A stretch of DNA of 64,000 bases, from assembly GCA_023079485.1 (NCBI GenBank), contig CM041092.1, positions 15,575,127 to 15,639,126 on the forward strand, written 5' to 3'. Of the stretch, positions 36,841-50,480 are shown piece after piece. The DNA is from Archilochus colubris (lineage: Eukaryota > Chordata > Aves > Apodiformes > Trochilidae). The notes under the pieces are model-generated. The model saw nothing but the letters and a program-made list of their open reading frames with translations, was not told the origin of the DNA and searched no databases. The position numbers and the translations under genes are program-made. How positions within the stretch are numbered: position 1 is the stretch's first letter; each line of letters starts with the position of its first letter.

Positions 36841-39800
36841 TCAGGAAAGTCACTTCTATTCTCAGTATCCCAGTCGCAACTGCAAAGGAAAATCCTTGGG
36901 CAATCCTTTAAGTCTTAGGTATGTAAAATAAAGGAAGAGTGGTCTGAGTCTACCAGCTTAGCTGCTTAACTACTTTGTTCTCAGCTTCTTCTAAACTGTG
37001 ATTCTCATAACATCCAAAATGTAGACTGGTAAAATTTGAGGCCTGGAAGAGAACCGGTGAACCTTATTATTCTATCTTACTAATTTATCAGTCATTTAAT
37101 TCTGTTGGCATGGTTTCAATTGTTGATTGGAGCCTGAGGGCAAACCAGCTCTTACACCTTTAGAAGATCTTTAACTTCTCTCCCTGTAAAGAAAGTTTCT
37201 GAGGGTACATCATCCACATGTACTAAATTTCTGTCCTTTGGTGTATCTCTGAAGGTCTTCAGAGGTCTGATGTGCATCCAAGGTTATTTCACATAAATCC
37301 AGATCTGGAGGTGGGAAACTTTGTTTTGGCAACTTCAGACTCATACTAAGCAGAAAGGGAATCAGTCCTGAAGACTGTTTGAACCATCTGGAGTATTTTG
37401 AGGGTCACTTCTGCAATATGGAAACAGACCTGTTGAAGGGGAAAAAAATCCCCTATGTCTGCAAAGAGGCAGCAAAAGTCCCACAGCACTGCACACACAA
37501 AATGGTTTGGTTTTTTTATATATTCAAAATTCAGCTCTGAAACCAGACTGAACAGACAATTTTGCCCAAGAAGCCTGGGCCATTAATGACTTGCAGCATA
37601 ATACTAAAAAAGGGCTGTAGAGGAGTTTAAACTCTCCTCCCTTACAGACTTTGCTGATTCTTTCATCCGTCTTCCTTGCTTTTTGTAGGATCACATCAGC
37701 ACAATTAGGAACACTTCCTTAGACCTATGCAATTAATACCAACATTTTTTTGTTATAAAAGCAAAGTGAGAACTATTCTACTTTTAAGAATTAAATCCTT
37801 CAATTACCCACGTACAAATCCTTAGTAAATGTTTTGGCTTTAGTGCTTAAGACTTTATAACCCACAGAGGAAAGCTTGCATATAAAAAAACCCCATGAAA
37901 ATTAATGAACATAGACTTTTAAAGTGAGAAAGTTGGAATTCCTGTTCTTTGGGAACTTCCAGTGTGTCATAACTTACTATTCTAAGCTGAAGCAAGTACT
38001 TCCAACATAATCTGCACAAAACCTGAAAGTTCTTATAACTTATGTGAAGAATTGAAAATATTTTCATTTCTATTTTAATATTAATTTCTGTTTTAATAGA
38101 AATGAGAATGGAGGATTATCTTATATTGAAATGTTTGCTTTTGTTTTGCTGTATTTGATGCACATGGTCATTCTGCCTGAAATTCAGTTGCTGAACTTCA
38201 AATTTTGTGCGGGTCTCTGCTTCGGCTTTATAGTTAAAAGGCCAGAACACCCAGATTTGCCTATGGGCAAAATTTTTCTGTCCAAATTATGATTCTCATA
38301 CAGCTCTAGAGTTACACGAGTATCCAGCTCAGCACATGATTCAGGCCAGGCCAAGTGCATGTTATTTCTTGGGAGCTGCTGTACTCTTCCAAAGGGTTAT
38401 GGGCCCACAGTAGAGAGAGCCGAGTTGTGAATTGAAACTCCCACAAGGCAATGCTCAAATAAGGAAATAAAGCTGAATGCTGTGGTGAATCAAGATAAAA
38501 ATAAATTAATTTGTATTAATAAAAAGGGAAGCCAAGCTTTTCTGAACTTGAGTTGCGTGTCATTTGTTGTGCAACACTTCATTTTGCATCATTCCCATTG
38601 TGAATTCTTCACTTTGGAAAATCTGTTTGGTGGAAATTACCATTCCTGTTAGAAACTTGCACAAGTGTGCATCTAGATCATCTCTACTGTGGGTAGACAC
38701 CTCCTCTGCTCCGTCAAGGACAAGCACAATCCAGCATTTTTGGTGAATCAACACAGGCAGGAAAAGGGGAGGCAGGGAAAGTTAGCTACTACAGCCAAAC
38801 TTCACCAGTAAAAGTATGTAGGGCTGTTAGTCATCTAGAATGACTTCTCTTTCTCACCCCCCTCCCCACAAGCCTTGTGTCTTTTCTGCTGATAGATAAC
38901 TGCTGTCCTAAAGGTTCTCTTATTCTGCAGCACATTAGCAGGAGTTCCACTGACGTTAAGGGGGCAATACTCTTGTGTAAAGAAAAAGGAGACTGAAATC
39001 AAAGCTTTCTGAGAAAGAACTTAGGTTCCCAGTGTACTTGCCATGTTACAGAGTAACAGGCTGCAGCTGCAGTAAGCCCATATTACTATTTTAGCCAGAA
39101 TTTAACCTTCCTGTTGCAGATCAGTAATGGCTCAGGGTTCAGATCCTCAGTGGGTACCAAGCAGTACCTCCTGCTAGTTATAATGTCTGAAATGCGAGAA
39201 GTATGCCCTGTCCAATGGCATTCATTTCACCCATTCCTGTTATGCATTATACCCAAAAAGCATCAGATATTGCTCCAAATGCCACCCATAAGGCTTCCTG
39301 TCCTAATCCAGCCCACAAAGTCAAGAGCTCTGGAAGTGCATAAAACTGACTGTGCACATGCTTTTTGTAGGCCACAGCACAGGAAAAACAGGTTACTCAT
39401 CTCTCTTTGGTGCTTCTGGCAACCTACCCATCATCATCACCAGAGAGAGACAAAATCCAGGCTCCCTGTTGCATACACAAGAAAGGGAGACTTCCCTTGT
39501 GCTTCACTGCACTGTGAGCTGCAAATTTCTAAAGAGCTCTGCTATAATCTTTTACAGTCTGCAATCCCACCCTTCAGCTTAATGAAATGGAATGGTACAA
39601 ATGCTCTCTGGACATTTCACTGCTGACAGTTGCCCAAGGTTTGCTTCAGCTGCTACAATACAGCTATTTTATTGTCTTTTTTTATTTCTCTTGTACAATT
39701 TCATGACTAACTATGTGTAAAATGGAAGGAATTTGACTATACTTTCTTCATCCAATTGGATACAAACTGGACTGGTTCCTTTAACTCACTTCTCAGCTGG

Positions 39801-42745
39801 CAGGGCTTGCTTTCTGTTTTCTTTTAAATGTCAGAAAAGGTTAAGTAGGCTCTTCAAATCTGCAATAGATTTTGAAGATCTCTAGGGCTAAAACTTTCAC
39901 AAAAGAAACAGTTTATACTAGTTCAAACACTAAACTCAGGTTTAGAACTTGGAATGCAAGAAAAACAAGCCTAAAACATGTCTTACATTAAAATCACAGG
40001 ATTTTTAAACTTAATCTCCCAATATAATGAAAAAGAGGGTTTAAAGACCCCTGTCTGTCTTGATATTTTAAAGTTTGATTTATATATAGTTATGTATACA
40101 GTTATGTATAACAACCTGGAAATACACATACAAATCTGGGAGGTGGATATCAGAAAGTGATTCCCACCATTTTCCTGTGTTTGCAGCATGACTTTCAAAG
40201 GTGTCGAGAACCTCACGAGCCTGCCACATCTCTCCTCACTTGAAATAGAAAACAAATGAAAAGGCTTGGTCTAAAAAGCCTAAAGGAAAATTGGCAAAGA
40301 CCTTGGCTTTCACAAATGGCTGAAAAATTCAGCATTCCTCACACCAGGAAACAAGCAACCATCCCAACTCAGTGTTTGCCTGGCAGATACACTCTTCAAC
40401 TCAGGAAAAGGGCAGGAGAGGAGACAGTAAAGAAGTACTTGGGTCCATAAAGCTGCCTATTAGACAAATCATCTCAATTTGCTTTTATTTTGAGATCTCT
40501 AAGATGGGACCTTTTACAGCAGTGAGGTTATACAAAGATTTTTAAGACTTCTGTTGCATGTTTATGCTTTCAAAGTCCAAACACAGTCCACACCAGCATA
40601 CAAATATACTTGTATCAAACTCCTTCTGATTCAAAAAAACCTGCCCTGTGCTACTGTCAACCACATGCATGGACCTTACAAATTCAGGGTTACCATGAGT
40701 TTCAGTTTCTTTGGATGCATCTTATTTCTCACTGGTAATACTGTTCATGAGGAAAAAGGGACATTTTGGCAAGTCAGGTAGAATTACTGCTGCAAAAAAG
40801 AAACAAGTCTGGAGTTGTTGTACATGTGTTGCCATATTTCAAGTGAGACAGAGACCCAGAATATGGCAAGCATCTCATGAAGCAACGCTTCAGAGATAAC
40901 TCAGCCACCTGCAAGCGTATCCCAAAGCAGATGGACATCTGCTTCTGCTTCTGGTTTCCCATTGAAAATGGGGAAGTTGAGGTGGGGCAGAAAAATTGGA
41001 GAATTCCCTCATGCCGTCAGTAGCTGAGGTTACAGATATCTGGTAACTCTTGCCTGGTCTGTCCTCACCTAGCTGTGGAATAGCCAAGCCCCCATGTCTA
41101 AGCTCCACTGAGGAGCCTGAGTACTGTTTGGTGTAGGGGAACACGGGAGTGTCTTAGCAGGGAGAGACCACATTACTGCAGCACTAAGTCCCTCACCTCA
41201 GGACTCTTGCTGGTGCTGGGATCACTTCCCAGCACTCTCTCACTTCGAGAAAAATGTGAAAGGTGGTTTAATTGGCCTCAGGCCTGTTATCATATATGAC
41301 AGCAGAGATCAGAAACAGAGTCCATTAGCAGTCCTAGTATTTAACACATGAGTGGACGGTTGCCTGTCTGTGTAAGTAATGTCATCTCAACATATTCCAC
41401 TAACAAAAAATACAAAGCACTTTGATTTTTCCCTCTGTGTGACTGACAACATCAACACGTTGTCAGGAACACTGAACAGATGGTAAGGCACTTATGAAAG
41501 TCTGCTATATTTAAAGAAGTCACTGGCCTTTAGCAATTACTTAAACCACCACGGGCAGTAACTGAGAGAACGCTGCCCTTCATTTCCAGCACGAGATTGA
41601 GGGACAGTCACTCCTTGCATCTTCCATAAAACAGTAATTCTGCTTTCCCACAATGGGCTGTAAGTTAGTCTTTTATCTGAAGCTGATGGTCTGTCAGTCA
41701 AGAATGACACGAAGGTGGTGTGGGGCAGTGGCAGGTAGGGAGCAGAGCTCTAGTACATACAGGAGATGATGTTTGCCAGAGATTCAGCACTTCCTCTTGG
41801 ATCATGTACAGCTGCCTTCTCCACCCTTCTTTGCTGGGAAGAATGCTCAGCTTGCATCTCTCTTTATGCTACACAGTAAGCCTTCCTTACATGCTCACCT
41901 GTCTAGTACTATCCATGGACCTGGAAGTCTTCACAATCAAAATACTCTTTCTCATAATTTCCTTGAGATAATTACCAATTCCACCCTCCACAGTGTCTTG
42001 TTTTACTTTTGTGTCTTTCAACAGCTTGAGTAATGACTGTTGATCAACATCAACTTCACTGTCACAACATGAATTAATTATTTTTACGGAGACATCTTAC
42101 AGTGAAGAAAAATCTGCAGGGCAATTTCCCTTCCCTTCTGCTACCTTAAAGATCTTCAGTTCTTGCTCTCTTCAATTTCCTATGGCATGGTTTGATTTTT
42201 GCAACCTCTATCTCCAGCAGCTGGTATAGCTTGCATTATACCCAAGGCTAAAACTTGCTAAAAACTGGAATGGAATAAACTACTGTGAGAAGCCTGGAAC
42301 ATCCCTTTTCCCCCTTTTGTTTTGTACTGTGTAAACCAGACCAGGCTCATTTCCCAAGCTTTACAGTCATTTTATGAACTCATGCACCCAAAAGTCAGTT
42401 TACTCAATTTCTTCTGAATTATTTCCCACAAACATTCTTGTAATTTTCTCATTCTACTGCTGTAAAGTCTTTAAGTATAATGATTTTTCAGTCCCCAAAA
42501 GCATATGTCTGAGACCTCTCTGCTGGTAAAACATTACTATCATTTATTTTACTATCCCTTGTTTAAGAAAGTTCCCTTATCCTCAGTTGAGGGGTTGTAG
42601 CCTTTCATAAAGTAAATCGAATACTGTGGCAACTCTAAAGGATAGGCACCGTCCTGGTAACTTTCTTCTTTGGATCCTACTATTCATGAGCCCCATGAAC
42701 CTGTTTCAACCTTCCTGTCTATCCTCAGAAGGCTATTAACTCACT
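36841..42745. other. unique non-coding DNA
   Basis: No gene is recognised. The largest frame, 170 codons on + (39114-39626), starts only at a TTG and gives a mixed H/P/R-rich peptide. An overlapping frame at 39352 looks faintly immunoglobulin-like but lacks the cysteine and tryptophan spacing. The remaining DNA is AT-rich unique sequence with no repeat family I know. Confidence 0.65.
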
Positions 42746-42746
42746 A

Positions 42747-42937
42747 AATTATTAATTGTGTAATATTAATATTATATCTTATAATATTATTATAATACAT
42801 AATACACAATATAATATATCATATAATGTTACATATTATATTGTATCATATATCATACATATATGTATTATATATTATATATTTATTGTATAATTATTGT
42901 ATATTATATGTTATATATTTATTATATATTATATATG
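42747..42937. repeat. about 190 bp almost pure A/T block
   Basis: TATAT, ATTATA and TAATAT words with only occasional G or C make an irregular, partly self-complementary AT-rich block (for example ATATATATTATATA-type stretches). This is low-complexity sequence prone to unpairing or cruciforms. No reading frame or origin motif can be assigned. Confidence 0.9.
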
Positions 42938-42939
42938 GA

Positions 42940-44640
42940 AGAAATATCATAAAAGTAAACCACTTTGGATAATAGTTCTTGTCAAATCAATTTGATGCCA
43001 TTCTGTAGGGTAATCTACCATTAAAGTCTAAGGCACAAGATCAGCCAAGTCAGCAGGAAAATTATTACTGTTCCCACCTGCTTAATCTTTCAATGCCATG
43101 ATGGCAAAGGTTGGTAATTTGGTATTTGCAAAACTAAAAGCCAAGCATGATCATGGAAGGTAGGGGGTGGGACCTTCCAAAAATATAGGTATGGATGCAA
43201 CAGATTTACCCATTCTGAGAAAGGAGTAATGTACCCACTGAGGACACAAAATCCTTTAAAATCTTAAAAAAACTTCTAAGTTAGTATGGTTTCAGAAAAC
43301 TGCACTCTCGATCTAGTTACTGTTTAACAGTATTAATGAAGCACAGCTTATTAGAAAGCTCATTAAAAATGTTGTAAGTTTGGACTACTGTTATTATTTT
43401 TACTGAATTGTTAGGGCTCCATATTTTGATTGAAAACAAATGAGTACTGGACAATATGTACAGCAGAAATTAATTAAAAACTGAAAGACCTCAAAATTTC
43501 AATCCAGGAGAAAAGTCTGAGTGACTGTATTCGTAGTGCTGCTCTTCTAGGCTGAGAGACTCATTTTGGGTTGACACTTTTCCCACAAATTTAGTAACGG
43601 GTATAAAATCCCTGCTGATTAAGGTTACGCAGTGACACAAGAATTGCCAGAGCACTTATTTGTAATCAAAGCAATCAGCTGATAAATTCAGATGAAATAT
43701 TTTGGTAAAAGATCCTGTCTAAAGAGAAAAGCAGTATGTCATACCTACAGGAAGACTGATCCTCACCACAAATGTCTTAAGATAGAATTTAGCAAAAGGC
43801 TATTCATTGTGGTTATGAAACCAAGGTAAACAGGGCTGTGGAGGTCATAGAGTATGTTGAAAGAGAAATAATAATCTAACAGATGACATTACTTCTGCAG
43901 ATGACATTTAGTGATGCCAGCTTGTTGCATCCAGTTCTGAATCCACACTGAGAAGGGATACAAAGGCACAATGTTTTGCAGAACAGAATCACATGATCCT
44001 TCTGGTTCTAGAGAAATACTCTCACCGTGACATAGTTAAATCTGTTAACTAATCATGAAGGCAAATGGTGAGATGAAAGGTAACTTGATTACTCTGTAAT
44101 TACTTTCCTAAGGAAAAAATAGCAGTTGCTAAAGAAGTCTTTAATTCGGCAGGGAAATGCAGAACAAGAATCAGTAGCTTGGGGTTGAATTGAAAATTGG
44201 CACATTATTTAACTGGGAGAGGGAAGGGAAAAGAATTAGCTACTTGGAGTAATCTGCCTGCAGAAACAATGAACTCTCTCTCAAGTCTTGTCTTCTCCAA
44301 GTAAGATCTGAGCATCTTTCTAGAAACCCGACATTCAGTGAGCAGCATTAGTGTATTTTATTAGATGGTGACCATGAGAAAAACTGCATCTCATACTTAC
44401 AAAATACATAGGCAGTAAAACCAGATAGCATTTGGCCTAGATTCAGAGAATTTAAAATTAAGAACTGCCTGACACTTACTGAGGCTATGCAAAGTGTTTT
44501 AATTTCACATTGGTACAGTAAGCTTGTGAGCAAATTATATCTGACCTCTGCACCTGAGTTGTGGATAATCCTCTTGGGAAAAATGCTTTATAAAAAGCAC
44601 TCACTGAAAGTTTGGCTGACAGGATGTTGGTTGACTTCCT
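42940..44640. other. unique non-coding DNA
   Basis: There are no reading frames above 61 codons. AT-rich unique sequence contains TTAATTAAA and TAATTAC words near 43.47 and 44.10 kb. Nothing is recognised as a gene, RNA or repeat. Confidence 0.65.
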
Positions 44641-44641
44641 G

Positions 44642-44718
44642 GTAGTTGAACAGGATGATCAGTTGAACAGTTGAACCTGTTGAACAGTTGAACTGTTCAG
44701 GATGAACAGTTGAACCTT
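44642..44718. repeat. cluster of CAGTTGAAC repeats with inverted arrangement
   Basis: CAGTTG occurs four times, at 44660, 44668, 44685 and 44707, usually as CAGTTGAAC, with further GTTGAAC copies between. A 17-base palindrome (GAACAGTT, central G, AACTGTTC) and a second inverted pair (CTGTTCA, GGA, TGAACAG) overlap the array. CAGTTG is both an E-box and, on the other strand, a MYB core (CAACTG). This may be a degenerate minisatellite or a clustered site. Confidence 0.8.
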
Positions 44719-44719
44719 C

Positions 44720-47700
44720 CAAAGTGATCTAGTACCACTAAGATTCACTTATATCCTCTTTTTTCTTATTTTCAGGTGAAGAAGAAAGTCTCAAATGACA
44801 GAAAGGCAGCAGGTTCTGCTGCAACAGTCTTTATGGTTCTGCAGCACACTGGACTGCAGTTATTACTTGATCCAAATTGCAGCTTTAATGAACGTAGTTA
44901 TAAGTCTTGTTAAGTGCTGCTAATAAGGCAAATCTCTCATAGAGTTTTTTGGGGTTTTGTTCTGTATAGTCTTCTCTTTTAGAGCTGAGGAAAACTAATA
45001 CCAAATAATTGGCAATTTCAGTGGCATCTACCCAGCCCATATTCTTTCATCTGTCTTCTTTTCTTAGCTGAATTTTTGGCTATATATGCTGACAGTGGCC
45101 TCCTGCAGTGGAGGAATATGATATCTTGAATTTGTATCATGCAGGAAAAGCTGTAGAAAGTGAGTGGCCTTTTCCATACTATTGCAGTGAAATCACCATG
45201 TTAGTTTGCCCATGGTTTTTTGCCTTTTGCAGACACCCCTCTTTCCACACTTGGTAATATTTTGTAAGAAGTCACATTTTAAATGCACTTAGCTTGACCA
45301 CTGAAAACTTCCTTTATATTCTTCAAAAGTTCTTGAATGCTCATACCAAGATATGTGTACCTCATACCTAACATCTACAAAGTGTTATTCAAGACCTACT
45401 GCTTTCCAAGGCATATGGGAGAAATAAAATGACTTATTTAACCGATGTTCCTTCCCAATCCATTCAGAACATTATGAATTTGAAAGAGGAGTTGTTTACT
45501 TGAGCAATTTCGTTTTTTCTGGTTGTATTCCAAAAACTAGGCAATCTTGGATAATTGTTCTTTTTCCAAACATACCAGTGCATGGTCAGACTGTGACCTG
45601 TCTCTCTGGAATAGCTTGCAGGATGCATTTTACTATTTTATCCAGAAGATATGCCACTGAGACACACCTTCTGCTTGCATTTCTTTATGCATCATGATAC
45701 ACAGATAAAACTAACCAGCCAAATCACTTTGGTTTACCTATTCGTAGTTGTCATGCATGGATGAGTAAAATACTAAACACCTGCACTTTAGGAGGCTTGG
45801 AGCTAAGAGTCCTTATAATACCCAAGAAAAACAGGTTGTGAATTCCAAAACTCTGGTAGTTTATAGCCAGTGAGCATACTCCCAAGCATAAGAGTCTTTT
45901 CATGTCTCTCTGAACTTGTGATTAAGAGATAGATAAGATGAAGTCTGCTGATGTCTTCCTGTGTGACAGCTATCCTGTCAATGTAAAAGTTGTTTGTAAA
46001 TACAGTATATTTTTTACCTTCTACAAATCTACTCCACTCATGCATCTTGCGCTATTAACAGTATTATCCCCACCCAGATGTTAAAATTAATTTTTTTTTC
46101 AGCCAAATGTCATGGAAGTTGGCATTCTTCTCAACAGACCATATCCATTTTTTGGCCAGCTTCTTGTAATTAGGATTGGCTCTTTGGCTGTTGCTTTGGT
46201 ACTTTAGCTTTCTCATGGAGTGTGCTTGCAAACCAATGCAGTGACACTTTTTGCCTTATTTCTCTGGAAAAGTAATGAGCCAAGGTAAAATCAGTGTAGT
46301 TAATTAGTGAAGAAGCTGAGAGCTTTTGGCCCTGAAAAACAACGAGTACTACTGAAAACATCACAGAAGTCCTCACTCTCAGGTTTGAAACATAAGAGCA
46401 GTCAATTGTGCTAATAAAGAATTCAGTACCATGCTTTAAAAGGTAAAATCAAAGAATTCTGTGTGACATATAAAGTTGAAAGGGAAGCAGAGTCCAAAAG
46501 GGTTGGGTGACCAGTTTTGAAACACTGTTTGAATAAGATGGATGGATTGGAGCTTGCCATACTTGGTTTGAGGCCAGGAATAATCTTTTCAAAGCTAGAA
46601 GTTCTTTTGATCTCTGTCTCCTCCTCCTCATCACTGTGAATCTCCAGGGATACAACCCTACCGTGCAATACAAGGGAAAGAAAATGTGCTTCAGAAGAGG
46701 GAGAGGAAAAAGGAGAAGGAAGCCAATGAAATAGTATCTGAGAACAACACCACTGCCTGTAATGACACTGGCCCACTGGTGCCAGTGGAAGACTTTTGTA
46801 ATATTTTTCCAGGTCTGCTCTTGCTTTTGATATTAGGCTGTGGAGCTGGCTCAGTGAGTCTTTACTACCCTCCGCACCCTCGCAGATGTCTTGGGAATGG
46901 TTTCTATGGACCTGTGACTTGCAATTGGACGCAAAGTCTCTTACAGGCCAAAACTGCCATTGGCAGAATGAGGCCAACTTGATCTGATGTTAGTGGGAGT
47001 AGATACATTGAGAAGCAGGGTCTCTGCTTCATATCTCTATCCTAGTTAGGAGGTGGTTGTGTTGGAGGTGGAATGCAGTGGATTTGTAATGTGCAGAAAT
47101 CCCAGGGAATGATTTGGGAAGAAATGAAGGGGAATAATCCATCAAATGAGTACAATAGCATGCTCAGAGGGCACATGGTATTGTTTATAATGGAATTCAC
47201 ACAGCTTAGTTGGAATAACATCTCAATTCTAGTTTTAAAAAAATGAATTGTCTTTTCTTTAAAGAAGAGTCAGACCTTTTAGCTGTACAGTGCCTCTGAA
47301 ACCATCTTACCGTTAATTGTGGTTCAGTCTTAACTTGGAGAGAAGGATGTGTCCATGGAATTACTGAGGCTGCATCTCTAAAGCAGACCTCTGGAGGTCT
47401 GTTGTTGTAGCCTGTAAATGCTAAGAAAGTAGAAGGTCCTGCTGGGAGCATACAGTCATTTCTGGACGCCTCTCTTCTTCTCTACAACTCAGATGCCACT
47501 AAGACTGAGACAGAATCACCACCTCCTGTTGGGTGGCATATCTTATGATGCATGGGAGATTTTAATAAGCTTTTTCTGTGAGTAATATAATCTCCTGGGA
47601 CTGTGGATACAGGCTTGAGCCATGGAATAAATGTGGCTTTTTGGGCTTACAGTTGTCCTGAGCAACATTCTCCACTCAAAACCGCACCCTGCACTTGCTG

Positions 47701-50420
47701 GCGGGAGAGTATAAACAGTCAGTTGGAAACTTCCTCTGGTTTCTTCCCATCTTTTTCAGAAATCTCTAATATTGAGCACCTCTGACTGTGACCACCACAT
47801 GGACCATTTCTGAAAATCATGATGGTCCTGGCTCCAAAGAAACCTGCAGGTCTCCAGGCTTCCTAAAATCCCACAAGGGAGCCTTTGACTGTGGGGCTGG
47901 GCAAACCTAGGAGAGACAAGATTGTAGATGCCAGCAGAGGCGAGTCTCTGCCTGCTGAGTGGTTGAAAAGCCACATGCACCCTACTCAGACCCCCGATTC
48001 ACATCATTTCCTTTGTAGGGTTGTTCTCTGCTGTCCACCATCCTGCCTCACACACACACTTCTGCATGCATCCAACTCCTGTCAGCTCAGCTCCACCTGC
48101 CATATGCACAGACAAACATGTAATATTTCCTGAAAAATAAATTAATAAAGAATCCATTTGTGCAAAGGGAAAGGGGTGAGAAAGTGAAGGAAAGATGAAA
48201 GAAATTTTGTCTCTGCTCTCACAGAGTTTTTTTTAAAAGGTTTTATTAGTTTGCTGACAATGCTAATTTACCAGCACATCCATCAACACCCCCTACCCGC
48301 TCCACAGATCTCTTAGCCAGCTTTTAAAACTCAACTGAATCCTGGGGAAAAACTCACAAGATGCACAGAGAAATAAATTTCAGCTTGTCAGGCTTTATAC
48401 TGATCAGTGGTAGTGTAAAACAACGTCAAAGAACAACTTTGCCTCTCACTCCTCTTGTCAAAACCCACACCCTCATGTTCTGCTTCCCCACTGCCACTGT
48501 CACCTTAAAAATAAATGCAATAAAAATAAAATAAAGTCCTTTCTAACCACTTTGGAGAATGAAAGCTTTGAAAGCAAAACTATTCCATAAAATAAACCAA
48601 ATGCAATTCAAAATTAGATGGTCACAGAGAATAAGTTGGGTTAAAATATTTGTAAAAACCACTGCATACATTCCTACCCAAGGTCTGGTAAAGGGTGGCC
48701 ACAAATTGATCACAAAGAAGGAATTTCCCCCTCACTGGTTTGCGGCAAGTGTACGTGAGGCTTATAATGATGTTTAAATGAGACGAGCTGAACACAGATT
48801 CTGCTGAGTGAGTGATCCCTTCTCAGTCTCCAGATTCAGTAGCAGTAAAAATGGGGTAAGGAGGAGGAAACAGCACCGTACCTCCCTGACATGGGAACTA
48901 GCATAGATACAAGATGCTTAGGACCAGCACTGAGTGGGAAGGAATCCCTAGCAGATGTTTTCGAGTATCCTGATGATGTCTGATATGAACAGGATGCTGA
49001 GATGTTAACATGAAGAAGTTTCCCATCCCCTGAGGCTCTGAAGAACTAACTCAACAAAAGGATTTACAGCACAAGATCTTTTTTACATATGTGTAGATTC
49101 AGAAGTCACTGGGGATCTTCAATCCCTACTAGGATTGCACTGTTTCAAGCAGAAGATCCTCAGGTTCTTGAAGAAATCTTTGATACTGGCAACTTTTATG
49201 ACCCTCCATGTTCATTCACCACATGGAAAACAGCAAGAGAAGCCACCATGCTATTTTACATATCTGTGTGCAAGCCCAAAAGAGTTTGGGTAGGATCAAC
49301 CTATAAAGCAGAAATGAAATCAAGTAAAACAAAAGCTGAGGAGAAATATCATATGCATTGCATTTGAAATCCTCCACTGTTTTGACTGCTAAATGGGAGG
49401 TGCTGTGATTAATCTGTGATTATGTGACTCATGGTAATTATGTCTTGTTGAAATTGAATTTATTGAAGCATGAATCATTCCACCCAAAGTCGAACCTAAT
49501 TGCTCTATTGCTGTGGCAGCCATTTAGAGTTTAGAAGAGAGGTCAATATGTTGAGTAAAGCCTTCATCTCGATTCAAGCAACGAAAAACTTTGTAAGGTG
49601 ACTTTAGAAGAGGCTAAAACTTGTCTCTGAAGACCCTATCCCTTGAAGTTCTGTCTGAAGTACTTGGAAGTGCTCATTCAACTTGACAGTGAAAAGGTTC
49701 TTTGGGTTGAGAAGATACATTAATGATCCTTTTGGGTCTGTGAGGCTGCTGCTAGTATTTGAATGCTGCATCACTCAAGCCACAGACCTCCCACTACTTC
49801 ACTGTTATTTCTGGGCACATGCTCAGCTGGGCTGTTGTATATCCACAACAAACCTGTAATTTCATCAGTAAGAGTAGACTAGGGAAATACAGCAAAGATG
49901 AGCTTGGCACCCATGTTTTGGATGACACAACAGAGGTTGGAGTATGTGGTGTGTCTGTGGGGTGTCTCTCAAACAGCAACCCTGTAAAGCAGAGAGAAAA
50001 CTAAGGTCAACTTGTATTTCTTTTTTCAAAAAATAAGTTCCATATTTTATATTCAGCTGTTTGGATTTTTGGATGGAAAAGTCTTTTTTCAGATGGGAAT
50101 TTTTATGGGTAGATTTTTGTTCCATTTTTTACCAAAAAGCCACATTTAAGGAAATAGTCTTTGCATTCAGTTTTGGAGGAAAAAAATTTACATTTTCTCC
50201 TCTGATATAAAAAATGGCTCCTTTTTCCTAACCAGTCTTTAGTATAATTGTTGTTAGCATACATGAAGGAGGATAAAAAATGGCTCTCTAGGGTATGGAG
50301 TTTTTTGCAGTTGTTAAATTTTCTGATCTATTTTTTAAATTCCTGCTGATGTTGTCTACAACATAGCAGTAACAAAGGCCCACAATAGCATCTAAGGATG
50401 AAATGGGGATGAAAATTCCA
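44720..50420. other. unique non-coding DNA
   Basis: No gene is recognised. The 184-codon frame on - (46423-46977) begins at a TTG and shows no domain. Frames on + near 46.7 and 47.9 kb are shadows or chance. AATAAA-rich DNA near 48.13-48.16 and 48.51-48.54 kb is simple AT sequence with no transcript model attached. Confidence 0.65.
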
Positions 50421-50421
50421 A

Positions 50422-50480
50422 TTAAAACAAACAAACAAAAAAACCCAAACAAAAAACCAAACCAAAACAAAAAAACAAAG
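50422..50480 (+). repeat. A/C-only tract
   Basis: The words are ACAAACAAACAAAAAAACCC-like, in the same style as at 6.7 and 22.1 kb. The 184-codon frame beginning at 50403 runs through it and owes its lysine/asparagine-rich start to the tract, so it is not called as a gene. Confidence 0.88.

Noticed and set aside
39114..39626. 170-codon frame and an overlapping 76-codon frame with a faint immunoglobulin-like look
   Set aside because: The long frame starts at TTG. The overlapping one lacks the cysteine-tryptophan-cysteine spacing of an Ig domain.
46423..46977. 184-codon frame on the minus strand
   Set aside because: It opens only at a TTG, has no recognised domain, and no splice or promoter signals fit. 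Frames of this length arise by chance in 64 kb read six ways.
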